From Gibbula magus (Eukaryota > Mollusca > Gastropoda > Trochida > Trochidae): 64,000 nt of DNA. The stretch's first letter is position 1. Each line of letters opens with the position of its first letter. The notes under the pieces are model-generated. The model ran no database searches. It was not told the DNA's origin and saw only the letters and a program-made list of their open reading frames with translations. This document shows, piece after piece, positions 54,186 to 64,000 of the stretch. The position numbers and the translations under genes are program-made. The stretch spans positions 57,466,989-57,530,988 of the forward strand of contig OW388297.1 of assembly GCA_936450465.1 (NCBI GenBank). Reading direction: 5' to 3'.

Positions 54186-57100
54186 CTGCAACAGAAACAT
54201 AGTGCTTTCCTGTGAAATAGATTTTGGCAATTTGGTCATACTTTACTCTCTGATGCTCATCAATTCAATAATCTGTGACTGAGAGTTATTCAGTAAGAGA
54301 GTTATTGCTTAACGCTGTTTCAGCAGTATCACAGCCATGATGAGAGCACTAACTAATTACAGTGCTGTACGTTCAACTAGTGCTTCATCGTTAGAGAAAA
54401 TATGGTACATGCTTTTGGATATTCACTTTGATTAAAATCAACATGGTACGGTCTAAGAGTACCCCTTGCCACGGACCACTGTTCGACAGGTCTTTCTTGT
54501 GCAAGGCAATTAATTACCACTATAATGACTAAGTATATAGTGAGTGAGTGGGTTATTGTTTAATGCCGCTTGGGCAGTATCGCAGCCATTAGCGGCGATC
54601 TAAGTAATGTTATAGTAATCCCTGATCTACGTACTGCGTCTCCGCGGTAGATGGGGTTGTTGCCGAGGGGGTCTCTCTCGTCGGGTTCCTCCTCGTGGCG
54701 CAGATACATAGGGTTCTTGACGTCCATCCGGTTCGGTTCCTTCATCCGCTTGTGACCGTACTGCTCGCTCCTAGGAAGAGGGGAGAGAACTGGGTTATGC
54801 AGCTGATGCCTCGTCTTTACAGTCAATACGAATGATGAGACTCTGGACTAGACGAGACTTTAGAGATGGTCTAGACTGAGCCTAGTCACAGTTGCTTTGC
54901 CAAATAGACTGTTTAACTGATATCGTTTTGCTATGACCATGATTATAAAATGGCGCAAAAGGTAATATAGCTACAATTATGCAGCCATGCAGAGCTGTGA
55001 GCTACATAATATACATGTACACCACCTTAAAAATAAATCAATGTCTTAAACTGGAAGTGAAGAAACCGGAGTTACAAGTTATCTAAACTGTATGTTTGTC
55101 ACTTTGGATTTGGTTCCCTGCCTGGTCCATGGCTTGGTATAGTTTAAACAAGCAGGGTTCCGTTCCATAGCAGCGAGCGCTTATAATCGCTCATTGATTG
55201 CTCAATGTAGCGCTCAAGTAGCGCTCATTCTCTCCTGAACGACACGGTGCAAAACCTCAAAGTTTGCTCGCTTTGCTACGTAGCGCTTCATTGAGCAATC
55301 GCGTTCAAGAGAGGTTTAAAAGTAATCGCTAATTGAGCTATTACTTTGAAACCTCTCTTGAACATGGCCCAGATGAGGGGACAAGTTTGCTTTCTCTTAC
55401 ACAGGTCTTTCCTCTGAACATCTGACGGAAGTCAAATCTACCACAAATAGAACATTTCAAACTTGTTGGGCCAAAGAGGATGTTGAGGATGAGTTTGTTT
55501 AGTTGACCTCTACACAGGACAAGTCTATGGGCATCTTATTGACGGCAAAGTTGAGAAGTACTTGTTGCTCTAACACCAGTAGGTGGACTGGACGTCGAGT
55601 GGAGATGGAGGGATGTACGTACCTCTGTTTGCGTCGGTAGAAGACGATGGCGAGGATGAGCAACATGATGACAACCAGGGCGACGGCCGGGACGATGATG
55701 TACAGTGGGTCTATAAGAGAACATCATTGATCAGCTTCAACTCTAATTAATGATAATTACTGATCACTTCAAGCAATTACAGTTGTCTTATAATCTCCAT
55801 AAATGTTAGTCTTCAAGTATTTATGTTGTCTTCTATTCAAATCCAAATTTATATCAGTATACATTCATGGAAACTTATGGGACTCCTTTCACAAGGCTTA
55901 AAGATTGAGCTTAACTATAATTCTGTAACACCACGCTGATGTAATAGTGACTCATAATCAGCTAGTGATATGTGAACGCAGTGGTAAAATCTTAGCTCCC
56001 CCAGGAATCAATTTTGCCACCAGGCACATCAACTTGTTTCTTGTTCCACAACCAGGGGCGGATACAGCTTTTTGACGAGAGGGGGTTAAAATGGTCATTT
56101 ACTATACTTGGACCTCACTCACACAACCGCAACCCCCTGGGATCCACTAATGCACAACTGACACTCATCACTGCTGTGTGCCCAGTATCATTTTATCTAC
56201 TATTGTAGTTGCTTTGTTTATTATGATATTATCACACTTCTGACAATTATGACAAAATCTGCATCATGGTTGATTCCAAGAACTTTTTACATCTGGTAAT
56301 AGGTGGGCTCGCCGTCTTGCATCCACACCTCTTAACAATTACCGGTACCTTTATTTCATTTACAGAGGACTTTTGTCACTAGTATGTTCTTCAGATGATT
56401 AATACTTACTAAGTGGTTTGTTCTGTCCAGCTGTTACTGGTGACGTTAACGGAGTTTCACAAAAGCTCCCCGTGAAGTTCTCTTTACACCTGGTAGAAAT
56501 AAAAGAGTTCAGTAATTGCTTACCGTAAAGGATTTGATCTAATTTTGGATTCAAAATAATTATTCAACAGATATTAGAGAGAAATTAGTGTCAAAAGCTA
56601 CGAATCACCGACAGATAGTCAAAGAGAGACTGAAGAAAACCAAGGAAATGTTAAATGAGATAAATTAGAATGTGTCAGTACAAGTGGGTTACACACACTG
56701 AAGCATGAAGGCAAATATTAACAAAATGTTTGGATTTAATTTATTTAATTGAATTTGAAAACAAAAATTTTACTTTCAAATATTCCGGTTTCATAATTCA
56801 TCAAAATTCAGAAATTACCAACATAAGAATGTCAAAACTGATAACATTTCATTAAAACCGAAATTCACAAAGATGTACAACTCAAAATTACGAGGAGCGT
56901 CACAACATTTAAGCCCCAACAACATGCAGGCCATGCTAATGATTTCAAATATATTTACTATACAACTATTTCAAACAAAAGCAAAGAAGGTCTCACAGGC
57001 AGTGTTTACATGAGGCTTTAAGGTCGGCCCCCCGGCGGCAGCCGATGCAGTCGCCTCCGTTCTGACAGACGTGGAAACACGAGTGTTGACACATAGTGCC

Positions 57101-60100
57101 CACATAGCCATACCGACACCTGTTAGTGACCAGACATAGAACCACAAGCGTTACAACACTCTAGTTAGCATCTACCAGCCAAAGCTCACCCAGTGGGACT
57201 ACCTTCACAAACACTGTCAACCATGCCTTGCTCTCTCAAGCTCCGAAACCCACTCTTTGATTATCAAACTTTTGACTATATAGAAAAATCTTATGTTACA
57301 GGGAGTTTCTCTCATCCGTGTCTGGCGCTGTACAGAGGAAAATATGAGTCAAAACCAGAAATTTTAAACTTAGCAAGGGGAGATAACTTGGGTAGGAAAG
57401 GACAATGCTCACCACTAAGATAATGTTGTTCTCTTTTTACTACACATCTATCCAGTCGTCGAGTAGAGGGCAACACTTTCCAAAATGAATGTTTACGGAA
57501 TAACTACCAATTCTTTGCTTTTACCAAATCTTTTGACTTCACAGAAAAATCTTATGTCGAAGGGCAGGACTTCTAAATCAGTCACGTTGGTGAATAAACT
57601 TCACTGATTTAACTTCTCCCAAGGAATTATTCATTAGTAAAAAATGAGGTCATTAAAAGTTCATAAACATGAAACAAAGTTATATAGATCTCAGTGAAAT
57701 TATTCCATTACAAAACATCTAATATCTTGAATACTTTATGTTTTGGATGAATGCTGTCAGCTTGTTCTATATAAGTTTCTATTAGTCACCTTACCACAGC
57801 AGAGAAACAGCAGCTTGTGATAGCAAGACACGGCTCAGTCTACGACACTCTGATACTTGATGTGGTGATGCCAACAGACTATGTGCTTACAACATCAATA
57901 TAAAGATTACTTTCTTGTACAAACAGTGGTTGTCATACAGCTGATGATACTGTATGTAGCTATAGAGTTAAGTGACTGCTAATATACAATGAATATTCAG
58001 TTTTCAAAAAGCAAATATGCGATGTTAATTATAGAGGTGCAAGTGCTAAAGTTCGAAGGGTGTGATGTTAGTCAGATGGTCCCCGCTGGATTCTCCGTAG
58101 GTTTTGCAAGAATTCAACATAAAATCTGGGTATATTCTACATCCCAATCTTTAAAATTCTGCAGTTATAAATTTCCGAAGAATGCCCAAAAACTTTATTT
58201 CAAAACACATATCTGTTACTATCATAAAGTTGATTTACATGCTTTAAAATAGATAACTTTGTGAATGCAAATATACTGTATAACAAATGATTTTTTGTGT
58301 AACTGATCAAAATTTTGACAGTGATTTCTAATTTTTCTTTTTGAAGTTACTTTATACAATCTGACAAGCTATACTTTGAAAGGAGGATTCTATCAGGGTA
58401 TTATTTGTGGAAACGAAATTCGAGAGGATATCCCCGTTTAGACAAATATACAGTCAAACTAAATGATATTAATAAAGGTAATATTTTGATGAATTTATAT
58501 TTCACAACTTAATAAGGACAAGCGTATATTTGGTTGAAAAATAAAAACAATGAGAACTGAAGCCATTCATCGGCGCTGCTAGTGGGGAAAGTTTGCTACG
58601 GCATATACAGCAAATTGTTTATTAGTTTTATGACACGCTATGTGTTATTATGTGAACTTTCTATCAGTGTATATCTTTTATCATTAAAATGTTGTAAAAT
58701 TAGGTAAAATATAGCGTGTTTTCATTTCACGTAATGCACAAAATCCAATATGGTGGATTATGGCCACTTTAAGCATTGTCACACAGTGCTAGCTACCACT
58801 ACTCACATAAAGTTGTTTACATTCGGAGGAGAGTCAACAAGACACTAGTCATTACACTTCATCAACCGAAACGCAGATGTGCAACATACTTCAAGTAGCA
58901 AATAAATTTTAGTTTGTAAAAAAATATCTAATGTGAATGTAAGAAAATAATAAAGCCTCTGATATGACTATACCTTCAGTCTAATTTGACATCCATGCTG
59001 AGTTACACTTCATCAAAAGTGTTAGTACACAACAATCTTTTGAAAGATTTGTAGACAGAGTAATTCATGTTAATAAATTAATAAGCAAGACAAATCTATA
59101 TACCAAAATGTCTACACGCATACACACATGTCAAAAAGTATGCACAGATGCACATTTGCCAGACACATGCAATGCCACAAGTTCATCAGACCTTTCAGGC
59201 CTTATTAGCTAAAAAGGGTTGAGATCAAATTAGGCCAAAAACATCCAAACAAACATGTCAAAAGAAAAGTACAAAATACTTATCAATAGATTTGATAAGC
59301 TTCACAGAATTGAATCCAGTCAACATGCATTTTAAACACAATGTACACAATAATCAAACATGCATTTGAAGATTAATGTTCTAACGGGACTGTAATTTCC
59401 AGTCGTCCTACAGGTAACTACAAAGCACAATAACTACATGCACATACACCTGCAGCGGTCAAACAACTGACCATTCCGTGGTAAACATACCTGCATCTGT
59501 ACTGTCCATCGTTGGTATGGAAACAAGAGCCGCCTGGACCACACTTGCACTGGTTACACTGTGCTCCGCTATACACCATGCTGCACTTGCACTTGGGTTT
59601 CCCGGACTCTGTAACAGCGCAGAAGAGACATGTGAGAAAAGCCTGCAACACCGTGTAGTGTGGTAAAACCTGACAGTTTCTGCTGGACTAAATATATATC
59701 AGCCTGTCGGGGATGGTGAGCCTTTTGATTACAGTGAAATAGAAAACTAAGCCAGAACAGAATAAACTGCATTAGAGGTGAAGTGAGTTTGGGTTTAACG
59801 CCACTTCTAAAAAAATTCATTAATATCATGACCACTGGTATACTTGCAGAGAGAAAGCCTGGCAAGCATCACGGGTATAATCATTCTCATGTTATTTGAC
59901 ATGTGCAAAACTGTATATTCACTTAACAGAATGTTTGACAATGAAAGTTTTCTAGAGGTGAGGTGAGGTGATTTGGGGTTTGACGCCGCTTTCATTTATA
60001 TCACGGCTGCTAGGGCAGGGAGAAAGCCCGCACCACCATTGTGCATTGCGGTGAAACCTGCGAGCATCGGCTGGAACTAGCGAACCATGGGTGGTACTGC

Positions 60101-63100
60101 ACTGATAAGTTTCAGACTCCCACAACTCACCGACAGTACGACAATGAAAGAACAACTCACTGACAGTACAGACGCCTCCATTCTTACAGTAGTTGTTACA
60201 CAAGCGTTCCTTGTCCTCCTTACAGTCCGGACCTGGACACTTCCCGGTACATCTGCACGAGCCTGGACCGACAACAGAGCGGGAAAATTAGAAATACATA
60301 TCACTCATCTAGTGAACAAATCAAACATGGTGTCATTTGGATCACATTTTCTACAATAGTAAACATTTTTTCAAATATCCTCATAAATATCATGCACAAA
60401 CCCACAACTAATTATATAAAGAGTTGAGTTTTTTACTGCAGAAAAATTAAACTGGAGCAACATGTAATATTTGCACAAAACTGTATCCTGTGAAATTTTG
60501 ATGAATACTTGTTTATAAATAGGTCATAAACATTTTCTTGGTTTTCATCATTTTTCTTTATCAAATCCTGCAGACATGAAATGTGCTCTGTCCATATAGC
60601 GAGTAATGAAGGATTCTCAGGTGAAGCAGCTTACCTAGCCAGAGGTCCTGTTGACACTTGTAATTACAGGTGTAGTCTCGGCACTGGACGTCGGGATCGT
60701 AGTGACCCTTACACTCACACACGTGCTCGCCGTCCGCAGACTTCCTGCATATCCCGCTGTTGTAGCAGAACTTGTCCTGACAGTGTTCACAACGCTTGCC
60801 TGGCAATAGTTCACAAACATTAGTTGAATGATATACCCAGTTCTATATGGTAACTCTGGGAGTGTTTTCTGTTAACAATGTAGGATTCCTGTCAATCTCA
60901 GACAATCACATTGAATGTCACATTCGTAAATCGTTGTGTTCTAGGTATGAGGACAGCTTAATTGGCAGGGGTCATGTTAATTGACCTTTCTGTGATCTTT
61001 CACTTTTCATAACTTCAAGCAATCACAGCTCCGGATCCGCTCAGATAAGAAATCAGTCAGACAACTTTCTAGTCTCATCGCTGATAGGCTGGAGTAACAG
61101 TATCACCTGACCGCTGCATGCAGTACTCAGATCAAGAATGCACCGAGGTACAGTTGTATGTTACCTGATTTTAATGAGACTGGAATCCTGTAACTCACCC
61201 ACTCAGGAGTGGTTTGAGGGCCATATATGCTACACAACTCATACCAACACTCATTTATTAACTATCGAGATCATACACGATTCTCACCCTTCAATTTATG
61301 AGTATTGCAAAAGTCAGCAGTTTATGGAAAGCTTACCTTTGAAGCCCTTCTTACAGGTACACAGTGCCTGTGTGCCGAGGATAGCACACCTGTGTGTGTT
61401 GTTTTTCTCGCAGTGCTGCATGCATTTAGATGTCGTTGAGTTCTCCTCACACCGTGGACCAGAATGCTTCAGCGGGCATCTGCAACACACCACAGATAGA
61501 GAAATACAATGGAAACATTATTAGTTATAACATTCAGTGGAGGGTGACATCGTAATTTATCAGACCAGCAGTAGTGTTTATCCAACAAGCCGTAAGCGAG
61601 TTGGATAAACACTAACAAGGATCTGATAAATAACGATGTCACCCGAACAAACTGAATGTTATGATGTATTTAACTTGCCGCATGTCTCAAAATATCATTG
61701 AAAAAAAACAAAGAAAAATTTTGAAAGAAAATAGCTGATCTATCGACAAACTATGACCTTTAACTTGTGTCACATGACATGGAACGATTGATGTCGATGC
61801 ATGCTTTATTCATGTTGCGGGATATAAAACATTTATCACCCTCGGGAAGATTTATCAACCCGTATGATGGTGTACATGTTTATTGATATTTGTTAATGGT
61901 CACGTGGACCAATCAGGGATCGACATTCTTACATGAGGCAGGATATTAAAGTTTAATTTAAGTGATCATGTATAACTGATGAACAGAAGTAGAAATATTT
62001 TGTGAAATGCCCTAACAAGTTTATAAGTATCACCTGTTTTAGTAGTGCCTTCTGAAAAATCTTAGTTTAATCAAGAAAATTAAACTTTAGTGTAGACATA
62101 AACATGACAATTTTTACTGTGTAAGAAGTTTCTGTCAAGGAATGTTTGTGAAAAGAAAAATCATAAATTCCCAGAAAGAGTTAAAAAGTTCACGCCTTCT
62201 CTGGTATTCTATACTATCAAAGTTGAATTTGAAAAAAAACCGCTCAACTGGCGATATGACTGTACATACTTGCACTTTGGTTTTGCGCCATCCAGGTAAC
62301 AATATCCACCGTTAGAGCAATAATCGGTGCACATGTACTTCTCACATCGACGACCCATGTAACCATTTGGACAGCTGAAACAGAATATTGAAAACGAAAA
62401 ATGATTAGTCTTAAATTCAAATTAAACCTTGTGTTGAGCTGATTCCGAGTTTCAAGATTTCAAGCTGCTTTCAAGACTGTTTTTCTTATATTCTATATTC
62501 CAACTTTGAGATGAACCAGATGTATTCCTCAAAGTAAAATCTTCATTAAAATTTGGCAACAGTTTTAAATTGATGGGGAATTTCTGCAACATTTTCAAAA
62601 GGGAGATATTCTGAATGAGTGAGTTATTGTTTAACACCGCTTCGGCAATATCGCAGCCATGGATTCTGAGTAGCATTTAAACAAAATCAAGATAGGTGGA
62701 TCTGTAAACCAACTAAATAAATTTTATATAAATAACTAGAAGAGCGTTTGCGGGACACCGCAAAAGCAGAGCAGCTCCGAAACTTTGGGTCTCGCCTTTC
62801 CCTGTTCCGCCTTCTCCTCAGCATAAATAAAATGGGAATTTTTTTTGACAAAATGTTTTTCATTATTCAAGTTATTCTAACAAGTTGAATCATCACTGGG
62901 GTCAATTTTCACAACTTTGTTCTTAAAACCTATTTCTGATTTCAAAATTGGATCAACAGATTAACATGGCCTTAACCAATATCTCATGACCTTGAACTTT
63001 GACCTTCAAGGTCACACCATCAATGATTACTCTTCATTGTGTATAACAATCATGCAAAGACTCAAAAGTGTTCATTGTTAACATAAGGCATATTCACAAT

Positions 63101-64000
63101 AGCACGCTTAAGTTGTGACCTTGCTGTGACCTTGACCTTTGACAGATTTTAGCAAAAACGTTTTCAAATCTTGGTCTTTCTCCATAGTTGATATATACCA
63201 AGTTAGGGCCAAGTTGAGGTGTTGATACCTTCATGGAAAAGTGTTATTTAGTGATTTCAGAACTGGTGACCTTGACCCTAACTCGTGACCTTGCCCTTTA
63301 AACTTCAAGGTCACACAATCAGTGATCACTTTTCATTGTGTATAACAATCATTTCATGATTCAAAGTGTTAATAGTTGAAATAAGACATTTTCGCAAAAG
63401 CATGCTTAAGTCGTGCCCTCGCTGTGACCTTGACCTTTGACGGATGTTAGCGAAAACCTTTTCAAATCTTGGCCTTTCTCCATAGTTGATATACACCAAA
63501 TAAGAGCCTGATAGCACAAATAGTTTTCAAGTTATCGTGTTTACAAGGATTTTTTTTAGCGATTTCAGAACTCGTGACCTTGACCTTGACCTTTGACCTT
63601 GAATATGAACATGTCCCCAGGGGCATAAGTAAGAAGTTATGTATATGAGTTCTCAAAACCTTCTAGGAAAAAAGATATAGCGAATACAAAACGCGGCGGC
63701 GGCGGCGGCGACGGAAACTGCGCAAAAACTGATAGCAGCTCCGACTTAGTCGGAGCTGCTAATCAGAAACACTAACATCCCCAAGGCTCTATAAACATTG
63801 AATTAAGACTATCTTATAGCTAAGAGAGCTTGGAACATCTAGGGCCTGGTATTTTTGTCAATCTTCTCTGAGTCTATATACACCCACCTACATACAGGTT
63901 CCGAGTTGTAATCATCCTGTTTGGAGCAGTTGCCTTTGTTCAAGCAGTAGTTCAGACAGGCGTCGGTCTCACACTGGTCACCATGGAAACCAACCGGACA
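54009..64000 (-). CDS. LRP1: LRP1-like endocytic receptor, 3' part of gene (partial)
   Basis: Eleven phase-consistent exons: 64000-63888 (cut by the edge), 62374-62270, 61479-61337, 60799-60635, 60262-60161 (or 60131), 59608-59491, 57119-56997, 56489-56410, 55710-55623, 54770-54635, 54185-54009; 449 codons. The product is a tandem series of cysteine-rich EGF-like modules, a transmembrane helix at about 320-341 and a ~104-residue tail with three NPxY motifs. In LRP1 such a receptor binds and internalises many ligands and signals through PTB-domain adaptors. The call rests on membrane-proximal EGF modules without YWTD propellers, an HKRM juxtamembrane motif, and paired [12 protein letters not shown] motifs at LRP1 spacing. 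A different LDL-receptor-family member is possible. The ligand-binding and propeller part lies beyond 64000. Confidence 0.8.
54285..54345. mobile_element. SINE fragment
   Basis: GAGAGTTATTGCTTAACGCT and TTTCAGCAGTATCACAGCCA match the sequence at 54540 and 62612. It is a short fragment of a molluscan SINE-type repeat inside an LRP1-like intron. Confidence 0.5.
54535..54612. mobile_element. SINE fragment
   Basis: GTGAGTGAGTGGGTTATTGT then TTAATGCCGCTTGGGCAGTA and TCGCAGCCATTAGCGGC. Its right end reaches to within about 20 bp of the exon at 54635. Confidence 0.55.
54635..54770 (-). CDS. LRP1: LRP1-like gene, juxtamembrane and proximal tail exon
   Basis: The acceptor TCTTCCTAG abuts 54770 and the donor GACGCA|GTACGT follows 54635; phase 2 in, 0 out. 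It encodes [20 protein letters not shown], then [20 protein letters not shown] and YRGDA. It supplies two NPxY motifs (NPMY, NPIY) 21 residues apart. Confidence 0.85.
55180..55363. repeat. Fold-back element with 24-bp arms in an LRP1-like intron
   Basis: GTTCAAGAGAGGTTTAAAAG with TAAT (from 55303) pairs with ATTACTTTGAAACCTCTCTT and GAAC (to 55363), with one mismatch in 24. The sequence to its left has further inverted words (GATTGCTCAAT and ATTGAGCAATC; GAGCGCTT and TAGCGCTC), so the whole 180 bp may fold. Confidence 0.65.
55623..55710 (-). CDS. LRP1: LRP1-like gene, transmembrane exon
   Basis: The acceptor GTTCTCTTATAG abuts 55710 and the donor CAGAG|GTACGT follows 55623; phase 1 in, 2 out. 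It encodes [20 protein letters not shown] and IVFYRRKQ: a single hydrophobic helix followed by a basic stop-transfer sequence, so type I topology. Confidence 0.88.
56050..56155. mobile_element. Diverged MITE related to the one at 42342
   Basis: AGGGGCGGATACAGC at one end and CTGGGATCCACTAATG at the other are degraded versions of the GGCGGATCCAG termini. Inside are GAGAGGGGGTT and AACCCCCTGG. Confidence 0.45.
56410..56489 (-). CDS. LRP1: LRP1-like gene, last extracellular exon
   Basis: The acceptor ATTTCTACCAG abuts 56489 and the donor CTTA|GTAAGT follows 56410; phase 2 in, 1 out. It encodes [20 protein letters not shown] and GQNKPL: the end of an EGF-like module, an N-glycosylation sequon (NFT), and a Thr/Ser/Pro stalk before the membrane. 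Confidence 0.8.
56997..57119 (-). CDS. LRP1: LRP1-like gene, EGF exon
   Basis: The acceptor GTCACTAACAG abuts 57119 and the donor TGCCT|GTGAGA follows 56997; phase 2 in, 2 out. It encodes [20 protein letters not shown], then [20 protein letters not shown]. Ten cysteines in about 40 residues, with an EGF-type spacing NGGDC. Confidence 0.83.
59491..59608 (-). CDS. LRP1: LRP1-like gene, EGF exon
   Basis: The acceptor GCGCTGTTACAG abuts 59608 and the donor TGCAG|GTATGT follows 59491; phase 1 in, 2 out. It encodes [20 protein letters not shown] and [18 protein letters not shown], a clear EGF pattern with GG.C and Y.C. Confidence 0.86.
59775..60112. mobile_element. SINE-like repeat, copy 3 (two adjacent fragments)
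   Basis: 59775-59880 is degraded. 59955-60112 is well preserved (GGGGTTTGACGCCGCTTTCA, GCATTGCGGTGAAACCTGCG, AGCGAACCATGGGTGGTACT) and matches 49855-50040. Its end lies about 20 bp from the distal duplicated donor at 60130. Confidence 0.7.
60131..60262 (-). CDS. LRP1: LRP1-like gene, EGF exon with two in-frame donors
   Basis: The acceptor GTTGTCGGTCCAG abuts 60262. The proximal donor GTCA|GTGAGT ends the exon at 60161 (phase 1). A second donor, GTCG|GTGAGT, ends it at 60131. They are 30 bp apart and both leave phase 1. The short form encodes [20 protein letters not shown] and [13 protein letters not shown]; the long form adds [10 protein letters not shown], including one extra cysteine. The 30-bp segment is a near-exact tandem duplication. 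Confidence 0.8.
60635..60799 (-). CDS. LRP1: LRP1-like gene, EGF exon
   Basis: The acceptor ACTATTGCCAG abuts 60799 and the donor GCTAG|GTAAGC follows 60635; phase 1 in, 1 out. It encodes [40 protein letters not shown] and [14 protein letters not shown]. One full EGF-like module and the start of the next. Confidence 0.86.
   Translation of the reverse strand, partial: ASVVNTVRTSSATTAGYAGSLRTASTCVSVRVTTIPTSSAETTPVITSVNRTSG
61337..61479 (-). CDS. LRP1: LRP1-like gene, EGF exon
   Basis: The acceptor GGTGTGTTGCAG abuts 61479 and the donor CAAAG|GTAAGC follows 61337; phase 2 in, 1 out. It encodes [40 protein letters not shown] and TCKKGFK. Contains the sequons NST and NNT. Confidence 0.85.
61529..61945. 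mobile_element. Fold-back element, copy B (inverted relative to 33480)
   Basis: It starts CATTCAGTGGAGGGTGACAT and reaches ACTGAATGTT at 61660, the same long palindrome as copy A. It continues with TTGCCGCATGTCTCAAAATA, AACTTGTGTCACATGACATG and ACCCTCGGGAAGATTTATCA. It begins 50 bp from an LRP1-like exon, on its intron side. Confidence 0.75.
62270..62374 (-). CDS. LRP1: LRP1-like gene, EGF exon
   Basis: The acceptor ATTCTGTTTCAG abuts 62374 and the donor TGCAA|GTATGT follows 62270; phase 2 in, 2 out. It encodes [20 protein letters not shown] and [14 protein letters not shown], a typical EGF pattern. Confidence 0.87.
62608..62668. mobile_element. SINE fragment
   Basis: GAGTGAGTTATTGTTTAACA and CCGCTTCGGCAATATCGCAG match the fragments at 54285 and 54535. 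Confidence 0.5.
62732..63762 (-). mobile_element. Hairpin-ended AGGTCA-rich element, copy B
   Basis: Inverse of 27203-28787. The perfect 27-nt palindrome is at 63734-63760, the GCC/CpG patch is at about 63693-63710, and the CTAGTTATTT end is at 62732. It holds one complete and one internally deleted 420-bp unit, against three in copy A. TGACCTTGACCTTTGACCT, the complement of the triple half-site, is conserved near 63582-63600. It sits in an intron of the LRP1-like gene. Confidence 0.8.
63888..64000 (-). CDS. LRP1: LRP1-like gene, EGF exon cut by the window edge
   Basis: The donor TGTAG|GTGGGT follows 63888, leaving phase 2. It encodes [32 protein letters not shown] and SEPVC. The acceptor lies beyond 64000. 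Confidence 0.84.

Noticed and set aside
55536..55727. 63-codon His/Arg-rich minus-strand frame
   Set aside because: Alternative frame of the transmembrane exon 55623-55710, whose coding frame is fixed by phase on both sides.

Overview
This is a window of nuclear DNA from an animal, most likely a marine mollusc (bivalve or gastropod). It holds parts of two large, intron-rich, tail-to-tail genes and a dense load of transposable and tandem repeats. The molluscan assignment is inference. It rests on dispersed repeats rich in GGTCAAGGTCACC, repeats ending in a GACGGACGG stretch, tRNA-headed SINEs, and spliced genes with canonical GT-AG introns. There are no bacterial features, operons or CRISPR arrays.

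Plus strand, about 4.7-42.0 kb: a gene for a C-terminal CAP-Gly (microtubule plus-end type) protein. Eleven shared exons (29203-41995) join with consistent reading phase at every junction. Three separate upstream first exons (4661/4697-4748, 10223/10235-10340 and 15936/15960-16020) all end in phase 1, the phase exon 2 needs, so three alternative promoters and N-termini are likely. With the 15960 start the protein is 532 residues: an N-terminal helical segment, a Ser-rich linker, a short coiled coil with an Arg/Asp/Glu tract, a CAP-Gly domain and a basic tail.

Minus strand, 64.0-54.0 kb: the last 11 exons (449 codons visible) of an LRP1-type endocytic receptor. They encode a run of membrane-proximal EGF-like modules, one transmembrane helix and a cytoplasmic tail with three NPxY motifs. 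The 5' part of this gene lies beyond the window.

Mobile DNA sits mainly in the CAP-Gly introns. Intron 1 holds an apparently intact 6.1-kb piggyBac element (17916-24062) with TTAA target duplications, a 677-aa transposase and unusual direct subterminal repeats. Intron 2 holds an apparently full-length Penelope-like element (30104-32686, 755-aa RT plus GIY-YIG) with a 14-bp target duplication. A canonical hammerhead ribozyme lies upstream of its ORF on the opposite strand. Two copies of a TTAA-flanked MITE, several fold-back elements, SINEs, and two element families present as inverted pairs are also visible.

Tandem arrays: a 30-bp minisatellite (1-520); an ~85-bp satellite (522-620 and 1871-3290) interrupted by a composite element with 170-bp internal repeats; a ~147-bp repeat (11.5-13.5 kb); a 28-bp minisatellite of about 116 copies (35.1-38.3 kb) ending 40 bp before an exon; and an 83-bp minisatellite of about 44 copies (44.4-48.1 kb) downstream of the CAP-Gly gene. 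Gene-free stretches not listed (for example 6.2-10.1 kb, 50.3-51.5 kb, 51.9-53.4 kb and 57.1-59.4 kb) are AT-rich intron or intergenic DNA in which I recognise nothing.
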